A stretch of 64,000 nt of DNA from Viridibacillus soli (GCF_016612995.1 NZ_JAEOAH010000031.1:1-64000), one strand, 5' to 3'. Shown: positions 28,011 through 36,400, counted from the first letter of the stretch. The notes: generated by a model not told the origin, from the letters alone. Numbers and translations: made by a program.

Positions 28011-29926
28011 ATTGTTCTCTCCCCTTCTTCTGCTTTATCTTTTTTTGTATATAAATCCTGGCGTTGACTGTAGAAACCTAGCAAATACTTTCCACTTAAT
28101 GATTTATTATTGAATTCTTCATAGTTAAATTGCGAACCTATTTCATCAATTAGTTTCGTAAAGAAAGTACCTTTCTCTCTTAACTTCATAATATATGGTT
28201 GCAAATTTGCTTGAATAGTAGACCAAGTTCTTTCTGGATTACGTGCAAATGCATTCATATAACGTATTGCATTTGTAGGACGATTTTCTTCTTTCCCTAA
28301 AGCATTTCTTTCCAATACATCTGCTACTGCTAGCAAGCGCCCATATAGATAATCTCGTTCTGTATTTGTTTTATCTAAAGCCACGGTATAGTCCTCCCCT
28401 TCACATTGTTTTTTCACAATTGAACACGCTACACTTAATGCCTGTTGCCATTCCCAAGTCCCTTCAAATGCAAGTGGATTGGATGCGCGTTGTATAGCAT
28501 TTTGTACAATATCTAATGGAATTTGACGGCCATCCATGACACATGGTAGTAGCCTCTCCATAACACCTTTTACTACTTTATCGCTTGGTCTAGGTCCGTA
28601 AGCCGCATGTGCAATTGTATAAAACGATGGGGATCCATAAAACTCTTTCCATTCATTCTCAACTTTTCGCATATGACGCCAGCTACAACTATCATGCCAA
28701 GTAAGTAGTCGCTCAAAATACTCATTAATATCTAAATCCCGATAATTTAAAACAGCTAAGCGACCAGGTGTCGCCGCATCTATTGTTAGAATATAGACTT
28801 TTGATTCCTCAGCTAATTTGATGTCAATATTTTTACCAATTCCCGAAAGTAACTGCGTATATTTATTAGCTAATCCACTTCTAGTTCCAGTTTTATTATC
28901 TTTTGGTAACTCGAATAAGTTTAATAGTATAGAATTCGATGAGTCAGCTAGATTTTCAGATACTTGAGGCACATCAATGTTTTTCGAACCCCATACAAGA
29001 AATACTCGTCCATCAATTGTTCTTCCTTGCTTATCAATCAGCCATTTCAAAGCATTATGCGCTTTTTGCGAAACATCATAGCTAATATTTGCGACCTCAT
29101 TTGTATTCATAAAACGCCCACGAAATGTAAATCCACTACTGTCATTTCCAGAAATAAGCTTGGCCTTATCTCCTGAATTACGTAATTTGTTAGGATGTCG
29201 CTCCACAATTGGTGATACATCCCCAGTTACATAGCAAATATCACTATCCTTTAACTTTGTGTTATAAAAATCAATATACGATTTAAAAATATCTTTATTT
29301 TTCCATACATCATCGGTAACTGCTCCAGGGTGATGAACGTTAAAACGTACAAACGCGCTTTCCTGATCACCCGTTAAAACAGAAAATATTTCAGGTTTTG
29401 GTTCTTCACTTTTTACACTCCACTTTTTTAGTAGCTTTCCAAGTCCATCTATATGCAAAATTTTAGATGATATTAAATCTTGAATAAGCGTACCCTTTTT
29501 TACATATTTATAAATCGTATTTATGTCAGGATGATTATAAGGTGACTCACACCATGCTTGAAGTTGTTTAATGTATTTCTGATAACCTTCTTTTTTATCT
29601 TCTTGTCCTGTATATTGGACAAAATCACCTGCAACAAACATTAACTTGTCATGCAACATATGAGGCACATAATTTTTCCCAGCTCGAGAACCGGATTCCT
29701 CGGTAAATGGTAAAATAACACTTACTTTATCAAGTACTTTTGCTTCAAATAAATCTCCGTTCATATCAACAGTCACTTCTATATGAGCAGTTTGTGTTGT
29801 ATGAGAAATCGGTAATAGTGTATACTCAATCATTTTTTTACCGTCTCGGGTTATTTTGGGTTCAATTTCTCCAGCTTTATCAAGATTATTTTCATACGTT
29901 TCATATAACGCTCGTAAATAGCTCAT
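28007..29926 (-). CDS. cas8c: Cascade large subunit Cas8c (Csd1)
   Basis: A 639-residue Csd1/Cas8c, the PAM-recognising large subunit. In type I-C the small subunit Cas11c is made by internal initiation within this gene. Candidate in-frame starts are ATG at codon 464 (28535-28537, with GGAGAGG somewhat far upstream) and GTG at codon 504 (28415-28417, giving about 136 residues); neither can be chosen from sequence alone. The C-terminal helical part (WEWQQALSVACSIVKKQ to the end) is the Cas11-like region. The start directly follows the cas5c stop without a gap. Confidence 0.96.
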   Translation of the reverse strand: MSYLRALYETYENNLDKAGEIEPKITRDGKKMIEYTLLPISHTTQTAHIEVTVDMNGDLFEAKVLDKVSVILPFTEESGSRAGKNYVPHMLHDKLMFVAGDFVQYTGQEDKKEGYQKYIKQLQAWCESPYNHPDINTIYKYVKKGTLIQDLISSKILHIDGLGKLLKKWSVKSEEPKPEIFSVLTGDQESAFVRFNVHHPGAVTDDVWKNKDIFKSYIDFYNTKLKDSDICYVTGDVSPIVERHPNKLRNSGDKAKLISGNDSSGFTFRGRFMNTNEVANISYDVSQKAHNALKWLIDKQGRTIDGRVFLVWGSKNIDVPQVSENLADSSNSILLNLFELPKDNKTGTRSGLANKYTQLLSGIGKNIDIKLAEESKVYILTIDAATPGRLAVLNYRDLDINEYFERLLTWHDSCSWRHMRKVENEWKEFYGSPSFYTIAHAAYGPRPSDKVVKGVMERLLPCVMDGRQIPLDIVQNAIQRASNPLAFEGTWEWQQALSVACSIVKKQCEGEDYTVALDKTNTERDYLYGRLLAVADVLERNALGKEENRPTNAIRYMNAFARNPERTWSTIQANLQPYIMKLREKGTFFTKLIDEIGSQFNYEEFNNKSLSGKYLLGFYSQRQDLYTKKDKAEEGERTI

Positions 29927-30658
29927 TTAGTCACCTCCCCCTTGGAAAATTTCTTCATACAATTCCTCCACGGATTGCATATTTTCATTAAGCTGAAAAT
30001 TCTTTGTTTCCATTTTGCGAATTGGACGTACAAGTGTGCATTCTTCAGGATGAACAAAGTGAATCACACCATTTTTCATAACAGGTTGCCATAATCTCGT
30101 TGCCATTACTCCATGACCTGTCTCATCTGGATAACTTATACCGTGAAACATTGTCCCAAAATGCAGCTCACCAACTTCATCGTAATGACCTATTCCTTCA
30201 CCAAAAACACAAGGCTCTACATAGGCCTGACACTCGCGGGTACCTAAAAAAATATCTCTTCGTCCACCAGCATTTACACATCGTTTTGCGATATTATGAT
30301 GCTTAAATTCATTGAAGTCCGCTTCCAGATCTTTGCGTTGCTCATTGAACACGAAATGCGCACGAACTTGATATGCTACATCACGTAAATACGTATAGTT
30401 CGCGAGCGTATTACCACCACCAAAATCAATTGGACGAATTCCTTTTGACTCCATACGGATCTGATTCATAACACGAATTTCGTCTATAACCCAAATTATG
30501 GAAGGTTTCCAGTAAATAGATTCGACAATACCTTTTAAAGCACCATAGCTAGGAATTTGAGTTGTAAGCTTTTCCCCACCAAGCTTCATGAGCGGATCAG
30601 TGAACAAGGCATAGTCACCGTACACAATGAATTCAATCTGATTCCTTATTTTTTTCAT
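29927..30658 (-). CDS. cas5c: Cas5c (Cas5d) crRNA-processing endoribonuclease
   Basis: About 243 residues. In type I-C there is no Cas6; Cas5c cuts the pre-crRNA after the hairpin and stays bound to the 11-nt handle. The KHH in [13 protein letters not shown] matches the Lys-His pair of the catalytic centre known from Bacillus Cas5d, and a tyrosine is available in [14 protein letters not shown]. The open frame has seven more codons, but the ATG at 30658 has AAGGAGAG five bases upstream. It is the first gene of the cas5c-cas2 operon, with its own promoter at 30704-30732. Its enzyme should also process the crRNA-like RNA encoded just upstream. Confidence 0.95.
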   Translation of the reverse strand: MKKIRNQIEFIVYGDYALFTDPLMKLGGEKLTTQIPSYGALKGIVESIYWKPSIIWVIDEIRVMNQIRMESKGIRPIDFGGGNTLANYTYLRDVAYQVRAHFVFNEQRKDLEADFNEFKHHNIAKRCVNAGGRRDIFLGTRECQAYVEPCVFGEGIGHYDEVGELHFGTMFHGISYPDETGHGVMATRLWQPVMKNGVIHFVHPEECTLVRPIRKMETKNFQLNENMQSVEELYEEIFQGGGD

Positions 30659-30703
30659 AATTTCTCTCCTTAATAACATTAGTCAGAATTAACCGATAAA
30701 GAT

Positions 30704-30732
30704 ATTGTAATATATCCCATTTAAATAGTCAA
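30704..30732 (-). promoter_or_regulatory. sigma-A promoter of the cas5c-cas8c-cas7c-cas4-cas1-cas2 operon
   Basis: TTGACT (30727-30732) and TACAAT (30704-30709) are spaced exactly 17 bp on the minus strand, about 45 nt before the cas5c ATG. Directly upstream lies the 16-bp target of the crRNA-like RNA (30735-30750) with its TTC PAM (30751-30753), so a bound Cascade would cover the -35 box. Confidence 0.8.
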
Positions 30733-30734
30733 TT

Positions 30735-30753
30735 CAATTATGTAATATATGAA
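30735..30753 (-). promoter_or_regulatory. putative Cascade autorepression target (protospacer plus TTC PAM)
   Basis: On the minus strand TTC is followed by ATATATTACATAATTG. Compared with the spacer-like ATATACTACATGATTG of the RNA at 30792, positions 1-5, 7-11 and 13-16 match and only 6 and 12 differ; beyond 16 pairing is lost. TTC is the known type I-C PAM. The site abuts the cas5c -35 box. Confidence 0.7.
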
Positions 30754-30760
30754 AGCTTCA

Positions 30761-30788
30761 TTGTTACCTAGAAAAATGATAGTATAAA
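30761..30788 (+). promoter_or_regulatory. putative promoter of the crRNA-like RNA
   Basis: TTGTTA (30761-30766) and TATAAA (30783-30788) are spaced 16 bp on the plus strand. The start would fall at about 30794, at the beginning of the repeat-like hairpin. It is divergent from the cas5c promoter. Confidence 0.5.
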
Positions 30789-30791
30789 TTT

Positions 30792-30886
30792 GTCGCTTAT
30801 ATAGCGTGGATTGAAAAATATACTACATGATTGTTATTAAGGATAGCAGGCGACTAGAAAAATATTTTCAGTCGCCTGCTATTTTT
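30792..30886 (+). ncRNA. solitary CRISPR-repeat-like RNA (crRNA-like autorepressor candidate)
   Basis: Plus-strand element in the cas3-cas5c gap. Bases 30792-30817 are a shortened I-C repeat: GT, a 4-bp stem CGCT/AGCG around a 5-nt TATAT loop, then TGGATTGAAAA. The latter equals the 11-nt crRNA handle except for its last base. Compared with array repeats, three base pairs are lost symmetrically from the stem and the loop length is kept. A spacer-like segment follows from 30818 and the RNA ends at a strong terminator (30843-30886). Its first 16 spacer bases match the cas5c promoter site with mismatches only at 6 and 12. I infer a CreR/CreA-type RNA that, once cut by Cas5c, guides Cascade to repress the cas operon without cleavage. 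Confidence 0.75.
30843..30886 (+). terminator. intrinsic terminator of the crRNA-like RNA
   Basis: A perfect 13-bp stem (ATAGCAGGCGACT and complement), an inner AAAA/TTTT stem in the loop, and five Ts on the plus strand. The T-run overlaps the cas3 stop codon. On the minus strand no T-run follows, so it mainly ends plus-strand transcripts, which supports a dedicated plus-strand RNA here. Confidence 0.8.
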
Positions 30887-33290
30887 ATATCATCAACATC
30901 CCTAACTTTGCTTCACCTTCATAATTCATACCATACTGCTCGTCATATGCACCTTCTTTTGCGATATAGATTGATGCATATCCAAAATCAACTTTCTCCA
31001 GTTGACTATTGTTAATAAGAGTTCGTAAGTCTTGATCAAATACATTAACTGTGTACTGCTGAGCTTTTCTGATAAATTGAGACAAATCTTGAATAATACG
31101 ACTACTCTCAATTTCTGCAATCATCTCTTTCCCCTCTCCATATGGCACGAGCACAGCATGTGTCTTGGAGTCGATGACATTAAAGTATTTAGCCGCCGTT
31201 TCAAAACTTGAGTGCATCCAAAAAGGCGCATTCCCGTACTCTTCAACAAAGTCTATATTTTCACCAAACAGCATTTCATATATATCCACTCCAACCTTTG
31301 TTGGGTAATTTAAGTAAGATTTAAACTCTTCATAGAAATTCTGAAAATAATTACTCATAGCTGCAGCTGACAATATTTCACCTTCAAATAATAAAGGGTC
31401 TTTCTCAATGTCTATTAATATATACTTAGATTTCTCGGCACCCGCTGCAATTGTTTGTAGCATTTTCAAATACTCTTCAGCATGATTAATGACATATACA
31501 TAGCGACTCGCTACTTCACCATGTCGATTACAGCGACCTGCTGCTTGGGCAATAGAATCCAGTCCTGCTAATGACCTAATCACACATTCAAAACTTACGT
31601 CAACACCTGCTTCAATAAGTTGCGTGCTCACACATACAATCTTTTCTCCGTTTTTCAAATCTTTTCGTACATCTTCTAAAATCACTTTTCGATGTGCTGC
31701 ACACATCGATGTACTTAGATGTACAATCTTTACGTTCGCATTTTCCAACTCATGATATAGCTTTTTTACGACTGTCTTTGTATTTAGAATGATGAGGACA
31801 CTATCTACTTCACTTAGTTTCTCTTTAACGAATTCAGCAATTTCAACTGTTTGCCAGCCATCTGGTTTTAACTTATTAACTATATTTGTTCGCTTAAACG
31901 CTTTCGTTATTGTCGGTAAATCATCAATAAGCTCCCCTTGAATTTTAATCTTTTTTTGAACATACTCTAATGCTGGTTGCGTGGCAGTACAAAGAATAGC
32001 CGTTGTATTAGCAACATTTGTTAAAAAATTCAGCGCTTCATTAAAAAGAGAAATACACTTAATCGGGACGGACTGCACTTCATCAAAAATAACTATGCTA
32101 TTAGATAAATTATGTAAACGCCGTGTATTGCGGGATTTCCCCTGATAAAATGTATCTAAAAATTGAACCATAGTTGTAAAAATAATTGGAGCATCCCAAT
32201 TGTCCTTTGCTATTTTCAAGCGTTTATTACGTTGATAATCTTCATAAGACAATGATTCAGCATCATTTTTTTCTTGTTCAATGACATTACTATGGTGCTC
32301 TAATACATAATCATCTGCATGAAGAATACGACGTACTTCATTCGCATTTTGCTCAATAATCGTTGTAAATGGTACTACATATATAATCCGTTCTTTTTTA
32401 TGTGCTAAAGCATGCTTCAAGGCAAAACGAAGACTAGCAAGTGTTTTACCTCCACCTGTTGGAATTGACAATGTATAAATACCTGTCGACAATAATGCTT
32501 TCTCTTCACACATATCAGACATGCGTTGGCGCAAGGACATAATCTCATTTTGCGAATCTTGTTGCTTGAATTTTTGTAAATGTTCCTCTAATCGTTTATC
32601 AAAATCCGAAAAAAGTGACCGTACATTATACGGTTTCTCTACCTGTTCATTATCTTCAAATTGACGAGTGTTTGTGCGATCCGCATCAAGCAATGCACTA
32701 AAAATATATTTTGTTAATAAAGTCATCGTTACCCGAATTTCACTTTTTCCGAAACTGATATCTATGTATTTTTTCCCTAAATTTTGTATAAATAAATTAA
32801 ACTCTTGTACTGCCTTCCCAATATATTCATCCATATAAGTGGCAGTATACATTTCTCTAAAAAAGCGTTCTTTTACCTTTTCATACTCCAAATCATCCCG
32901 ATAATCCTTTCTTTCCCAAAAAGGAGATGTACCATCAGCTGTCACCATATCTTTTAGTTGGCCATGATGAGAATAAATAGCATTTGCTATGCATTCCATT
33001 AATAGTGTATATCGTTGATGATATCCTTCCATTAGAAATTTTCCACCTGCAGTAGAGTGATCCACACTTCCTCTTTTTGGAGGTTGCTCCGGATTTGCAA
33101 CTGCTTCTCTTAGATAGGTTTGGAATGCATCACTGAATTTACCCATATCGTGCAGCATACCAGCAAGCCCCGTAATATGGGCTATTCCAATCTTCTCACC
33201 AATTTGCTCTGAGATTAATTGTACTTCTCTTAAATGATCAGAAACAGATTGTTCCTTTAAATCTGATTCACGTATATGAGCTACGAACAT
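30885..33290 (-). CDS. cas3: CRISPR-associated helicase-nuclease Cas3
   Basis: An 801-residue Cas3 that unwinds and degrades DNA marked by Cascade. The N-terminal HD nuclease has GMLHDMGKFSDAF and a later GSVDHSTAGGKF; the helicase part has SIPTGGGKTLASLRFAL (Walker A), IVIFDEVQSVP (DEVx box), ILCTATQPAL (motif III) and QAAGRCNRHG (motif VI). The ATG at 33290 is chosen because AAGGGGAA lies 7 nt upstream; a TTG two codons earlier overlaps that site. Its promoter is separate from cas5c; a possible extended -10 (TGGTATAGT) lies upstream. Cas3 would be the effector that the partial target match at cas5c must avoid recruiting. Confidence 0.97.
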   Translation of the reverse strand: MFVAHIRESDLKEQSVSDHLREVQLISEQIGEKIGIAHITGLAGMLHDMGKFSDAFQTYLREAVANPEQPPKRGSVDHSTAGGKFLMEGYHQRYTLLMECIANAIYSHHGQLKDMVTADGTSPFWERKDYRDDLEYEKVKERFFREMYTATYMDEYIGKAVQEFNLFIQNLGKKYIDISFGKSEIRVTMTLLTKYIFSALLDADRTNTRQFEDNEQVEKPYNVRSLFSDFDKRLEEHLQKFKQQDSQNEIMSLRQRMSDMCEEKALLSTGIYTLSIPTGGGKTLASLRFALKHALAHKKERIIYVVPFTTIIEQNANEVRRILHADDYVLEHHSNVIEQEKNDAESLSYEDYQRNKRLKIAKDNWDAPIIFTTMVQFLDTFYQGKSRNTRRLHNLSNSIVIFDEVQSVPIKCISLFNEALNFLTNVANTTAILCTATQPALEYVQKKIKIQGELIDDLPTITKAFKRTNIVNKLKPDGWQTVEIAEFVKEKLSEVDSVLIILNTKTVVKKLYHELENANVKIVHLSTSMCAAHRKVILEDVRKDLKNGEKIVCVSTQLIEAGVDVSFECVIRSLAGLDSIAQAAGRCNRHGEVASRYVYVINHAEEYLKMLQTIAAGAEKSKYILIDIEKDPLLFEGEILSAAAMSNYFQNFYEEFKSYLNYPTKVGVDIYEMLFGENIDFVEEYGNAPFWMHSSFETAAKYFNVIDSKTHAVLVPYGEGKEMIAEIESSRIIQDLSQFIRKAQQYTVNVFDQDLRTLINNSQLEKVDFGYASIYIAKEGAYDEQYGMNYEGEAKLGMLMI

Positions 33291-33296
33291 TTGCAA

Positions 33297-33784
33297 TTCC
33301 CCTTCCCAAAAGGCATATTAATTATTTATAACTATACCATACCAATATTTACTATTTTAATAGACATAATGTTTATTTTACCCAAAGATAAACGGCTGCT
33401 CTCTAAGTCCATTTTGCAACGACTTTTAGGAAAGCTGTAGGTTTTGAATACAGTTTATCTATAACTATTTAATTTCCATGTCCGTCTATAATATTTGGCA
33501 AATCAGTATCTACTTTATTAAAAGCAATGTAATCATAGACTTTTTCTATAACTGGGTAAAATGCTGGATAGTAAGCATTTGCCTCTAATGATAGCTTTTG
33601 GGTAGTTTCTATTCTAAAACGGAATCCGTACCAAAAATAATGAACAAAAGAGAAGCATCGAAAACGATGCTTCTCTTTTGTAATTTTTGAAATAGAGTTC
33701 CTAAATAACTTATTTGTTCAACGTTTTGTAATGTTTGAAGATACTTGTATATAGCTCATTTCGCTGACGAACAGATCCCATTCA
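33297..33784. other. gene-poor interval with a short protein remnant
   Basis: Besides the terminator at 33644-33681, minus-strand 33462-33635 has an open stretch of about 57 codons (HYFWYGFRFRIETTQKL ... NIIDGHGN, then stop) without a start or ribosome-binding site. It looks like the C-terminal tail of a lost gene I cannot name. The cas3 promoter must lie in the first 100 bp. Confidence 0.45.
33644..33681. terminator. strong intrinsic terminator
   Basis: A perfect 17-bp stem (ACAAAAGAGAAGCATCG and complement) with an AAAA loop, T-rich in both directions. It lies about 105 nt after the DUF4097 gene. Confidence 0.85.
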
Positions 33785-34567
33785 TCAATTGGTCACAACA
33801 ATTTTCCCGAATTCTGTCTGCAAACGTATCAGATTTTCTCCCTTTCCAAATACCGTCTTTTTATCGTTCGCTCCAAAAATATCGATTGAACTGATACTCG
33901 TTTCAACTTCAATTGTCGCATTCGCCGGTTCTTTTTCTGTTTGAATCATGATCTTTCCGACCTCCGTTTTCAAGTCAATCGGACGATCTAAATGAGTCGT
34001 TACTAGGGAAATAATCCCTACATCCGAGGTCCCTTCAATTTTCCCTTTGACGTGATCAAGATTGATTTTTCCAACATCTGTTTTTACATCTACAGCTATC
34101 GCATCTACATCTTTCACATTAATTTCTCCAGCATCTGTTTCCAATTGGAGATTATCTGTCTTCAGGTCTTCTACAAAGATTTTTCCAATATCACTTTTAA
34201 CTTGAATGGTTTTATAGTCCTTTTCAGGAACCGAGATGACTAATTTATACGGATAAGAACGGAAATTAATAAACCCACTCGATTTTTCTTTTAATTGGAC
34301 AGAAAGACTATCTCCTTTAACGTCTGCATTGAACGTATATTTTCGCTTACTCTTTTTATGATTTAAAACCTCGACTGTAGCAACTGAATCTTTCGACGGG
34401 CGAATTTCGATCGACGCATTCGTTGTGTCTACTTCAATCTGCGTGAACGAAAGATCTTCAATCGTTTTTTTCGTGTCATTCGTTCCAAAGAAGAAATCTT
34501 TAGCATATATAATGCCAACCACACCAACAATTAAAAGACAGACGATTACCAGCAACTTTTTCTGCAT
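33785..34567 (-). CDS. DUF4097 membrane-anchored beta-strand protein
   Basis: A 260-residue protein with one N-terminal membrane helix (about residues 4-22) and then repeated beta strands (VETDTTNASIEI, VKSDIGKIFVEDL, LETDAGEINVKDV, VKTDVGKINLDHV and so on). This is the DUF4097 pattern, a beta-helix-like wall-facing domain often found with LiaI/LiaG-type envelope stress proteins. Function is unknown. The start follows GGGGGAA. It is monocistronic with a terminator downstream. Confidence 0.8.
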   Translation of the reverse strand: MQKKLLVIVCLLIVGVVGIIYAKDFFFGTNDTKKTIEDLSFTQIEVDTTNASIEIRPSKDSVATVEVLNHKKSKRKYTFNADVKGDSLSVQLKEKSSGFINFRSYPYKLVISVPEKDYKTIQVKSDIGKIFVEDLKTDNLQLETDAGEINVKDVDAIAVDVKTDVGKINLDHVKGKIEGTSDVGIISLVTTHLDRPIDLKTEVGKIMIQTEKEPANATIEVETSISSIDIFGANDKKTVFGKGENLIRLQTEFGKIVVTN

Positions 34568-35034
34568 TTCTTGTTCCCCCTAATTTCTAATTGAACTCAT
34601 ATTTCTATTCGTTACTTTTAATTATAGAGGAATGTACTTTTCTTCAAATGGACTTGAGAAGCAATGTTGTCTCAGACCTTAGTCTTAGGGGTAGATTTAC
34701 TAGGTCATAAATATAACGTGAGAAATTCTCTTCGGATACGTATGTCATCAACTCCAAATTCTAGGTAACGAAGAGTTGTTATTAGCTCTAAGCGTCATAT
34801 ATCCTCCATCGTATATAGTCGATGCCCTCCAGCGGTATAGCTTATTAATCGAATCACCACATATTCACCATTATTTATTAAATACTTCAATAAAAAACGT
34901 AGTCAGAAAAGACTTGGCAACAATCACCATCTACCTTTCTACAACGCATTTTAAGAGTACTTAAGACACTATTTTTCACGTGTCCATTTTAGAGGCGTTT
35001 AACCACTCGCATCTTGTTTTAAAGACTACGCATT
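34568..35034. other. interval with a decayed regulator
   Basis: Apart from the MerR-like remnant (34675-34857), no gene is supported here. The plus-strand open frame at 34776-34964 has no ribosome-binding site and lies antisense to the remnant. Confidence 0.45.
34675..34857 (-). pseudogene. MerR-family regulator remnant (second copy type)
   Basis: Minus-strand frame: RLISYTAGGHRLYTMEDI, stop, RLELITTLRYLEFGVDDIRI and onward with another stop. GGHRLYTMEDI...RLELITTLRYLEFGVDDI is the second half of a MerR helix-turn-helix and wing. The N-terminal helix is not recognisable and stops interrupt it, so it is dead. It differs from the remnant at 6996. Confidence 0.55.
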
Positions 35035-35820
35035 TTAAACTGATAGCTTACCTTCAAAAATGGTTACTACTTTTCCTGAAAGTAATACTTTGTCATCTAA
35101 AACATTGACTTTCAAAATACCCCCTCTATCCGAAGCCTGGTAAGCAATAAATTCATTTTTGTGTAACTTATTTTTCCAATACGGGCCTAAACAACAATGT
35201 GAAGAACCATTTACATAATCTTCATTTATACCTTGAGCTGGAGAAAAAAAGCGTGATACAAAGTCAAATTCATTTGAATGAGATTGACTAGTCACAATAA
35301 CTCCACGAACTGGTAATTGGGCAATCAAATCTATAGCTGGCTTTATATCTCTAACAATAAATTCTGATTCTACTTCAACTATATAGTCGAGTTTGTTTTT
35401 TCCTACGTATTTAAGTTCAACACCTAAAGCATTAATCAATAATTCAGGAGCATCTATCGCTTCCTCAAGAATAGAAGAGAACTCTATTTGAACCCAATCA
35501 TCTATATACTGTGCTTTGAGAACACCACTTTGTGTATGAAAGGCAATAGGTTGATCCTTTTCTACATATCCTTTTTCCCACAAATAATATGAACTTGCTA
35601 GTGTACCGTGACCACAAATGATGATTTCAGTAGAGGGGCTAAACCACCGTAAATAATATTCCTCATTACTTAATCTGATAAAGGCTGTGGTTGGTAAATT
35701 TATCTCTTTTGCAACTGTTTGCATCCAACTACTATCTTTGTCTTCATTTAAAAAGCAAACAGCAGCAGGGTTACCTTTAAAGGCTTGATCTGTAAAAGTA
35801 TTTACATAAGATAGTTCCAT
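35035..35820 (-). CDS. PhzF-family isomerase-like protein lacking the usual Glu
   Basis: A 261-residue protein of the PhzF/DAP-epimerase fold: NTFTDQAFKGNPAAVCFL at the N-terminus, ICGHGTLASSYYLW in the middle (Cys-Gly-His-Gly) and VNGSSHCCLGPYW in the second half. In PhzF the general base is a Glu in a SETxF motif; here the aligned stretch reads LPTTAF, so that Glu is replaced by Thr. It may have altered chemistry or be inactive. It is monocistronic. The family assignment is firm; the activity is not. Confidence 0.8.
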   Translation of the reverse strand: MELSYVNTFTDQAFKGNPAAVCFLNEDKDSSWMQTVAKEINLPTTAFIRLSNEEYYLRWFSPSTEIIICGHGTLASSYYLWEKGYVEKDQPIAFHTQSGVLKAQYIDDWVQIEFSSILEEAIDAPELLINALGVELKYVGKNKLDYIVEVESEFIVRDIKPAIDLIAQLPVRGVIVTSQSHSNEFDFVSRFFSPAQGINEDYVNGSSHCCLGPYWKNKLHKNEFIAYQASDRGGILKVNVLDDKVLLSGKVVTIFEGKLSV

Positions 35821-35970
35821 TGGTATACCAACTTTCCATTTTTACCCCATTATAACAAACAGTTTATCAGTAAGATGCCAGCCTCTCCCCCAATCATTTT
35901 TCTGTTCGCCTTAACAAGTTACATCATCTATATGGGCGGTGCTAAATTATTATTTACAAACGCACAAAAG

Positions 35971-36008
35971 CCTTCACTGAACTATAAAAATTCAGTGAAG
36001 GTTTTTTT
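35971..36008. terminator. intrinsic terminator
   Basis: An 11-bp perfect stem (CCTTCACTGAA / TTCAGTGAAGG) with a 9-nt loop. It has seven Ts on the plus side and CTTTT on the minus side, just after the stop of the small membrane protein gene. Confidence 0.8.
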
Positions 36009-36255
36009 ACATATTCAATTGCTTTTTCTTAAATAGAGTTACTAGCATTCCACCTACGCCAACAATCCCGAATAGTAAAGAGATAAAGCTATAGCCTAAA
36101 GCTTCGAATCCTCCAATGACAATGAAACTAACAAATGTAAAGATGACGCTTACTAATGAAATAAGATAAAATACATTGAAGATTTTAGAGCTTTTCAAGT
36201 ATTCAGAAAGTATGAGTATAAAAGCTAGCACACTGCTTGCTAATATCAAGATCAA
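36007..36255 (-). CDS. small hydrophobic membrane protein (YesK-like)
   Basis: 82 residues with about three membrane helices (2-20, 26-46 and 52-74) and a basic KKKQ tail. The size and pattern recall YesK-type proteins of Bacillus, but this is only a resemblance. It starts with TTG behind an AGAGGTGG site. Function is unknown. Confidence 0.5.
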   Translation of the reverse strand: MILILASSVLAFILILSEYLKSSKIFNVFYLISLVSVIFTFVSFIVIGGFEALGYSFISLLFGIVGVGGMLVTLFKKKQLNM

Positions 36256-36400
36256 CTAGACCACCTCTTTACTTTTTTTCATTATTCGCAAATCAAAATA
36301 GTATATACTTGCTTTAAATAGCGCCAAATTAGAGTACTTTTCATTGACAATACAGCCACATAAATTTAGTAACCTGAATCTAGGAGGCTGTCTGGAGAGC

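Noticed and set aside
30827-31015. Plus-strand 62-codon open frame starting inside the crRNA-like RNA, possible CreT-like toxin
   Set aside because: It runs through the terminator hairpin into antisense cas3 and has no ribosome-binding site; composition is that of a shadow frame.
33297-33400. A second target of the crRNA-like RNA at the cas3 promoter
   Set aside because: I searched for TTC followed by the ATATACTACATG-type seed and saw none on either strand.
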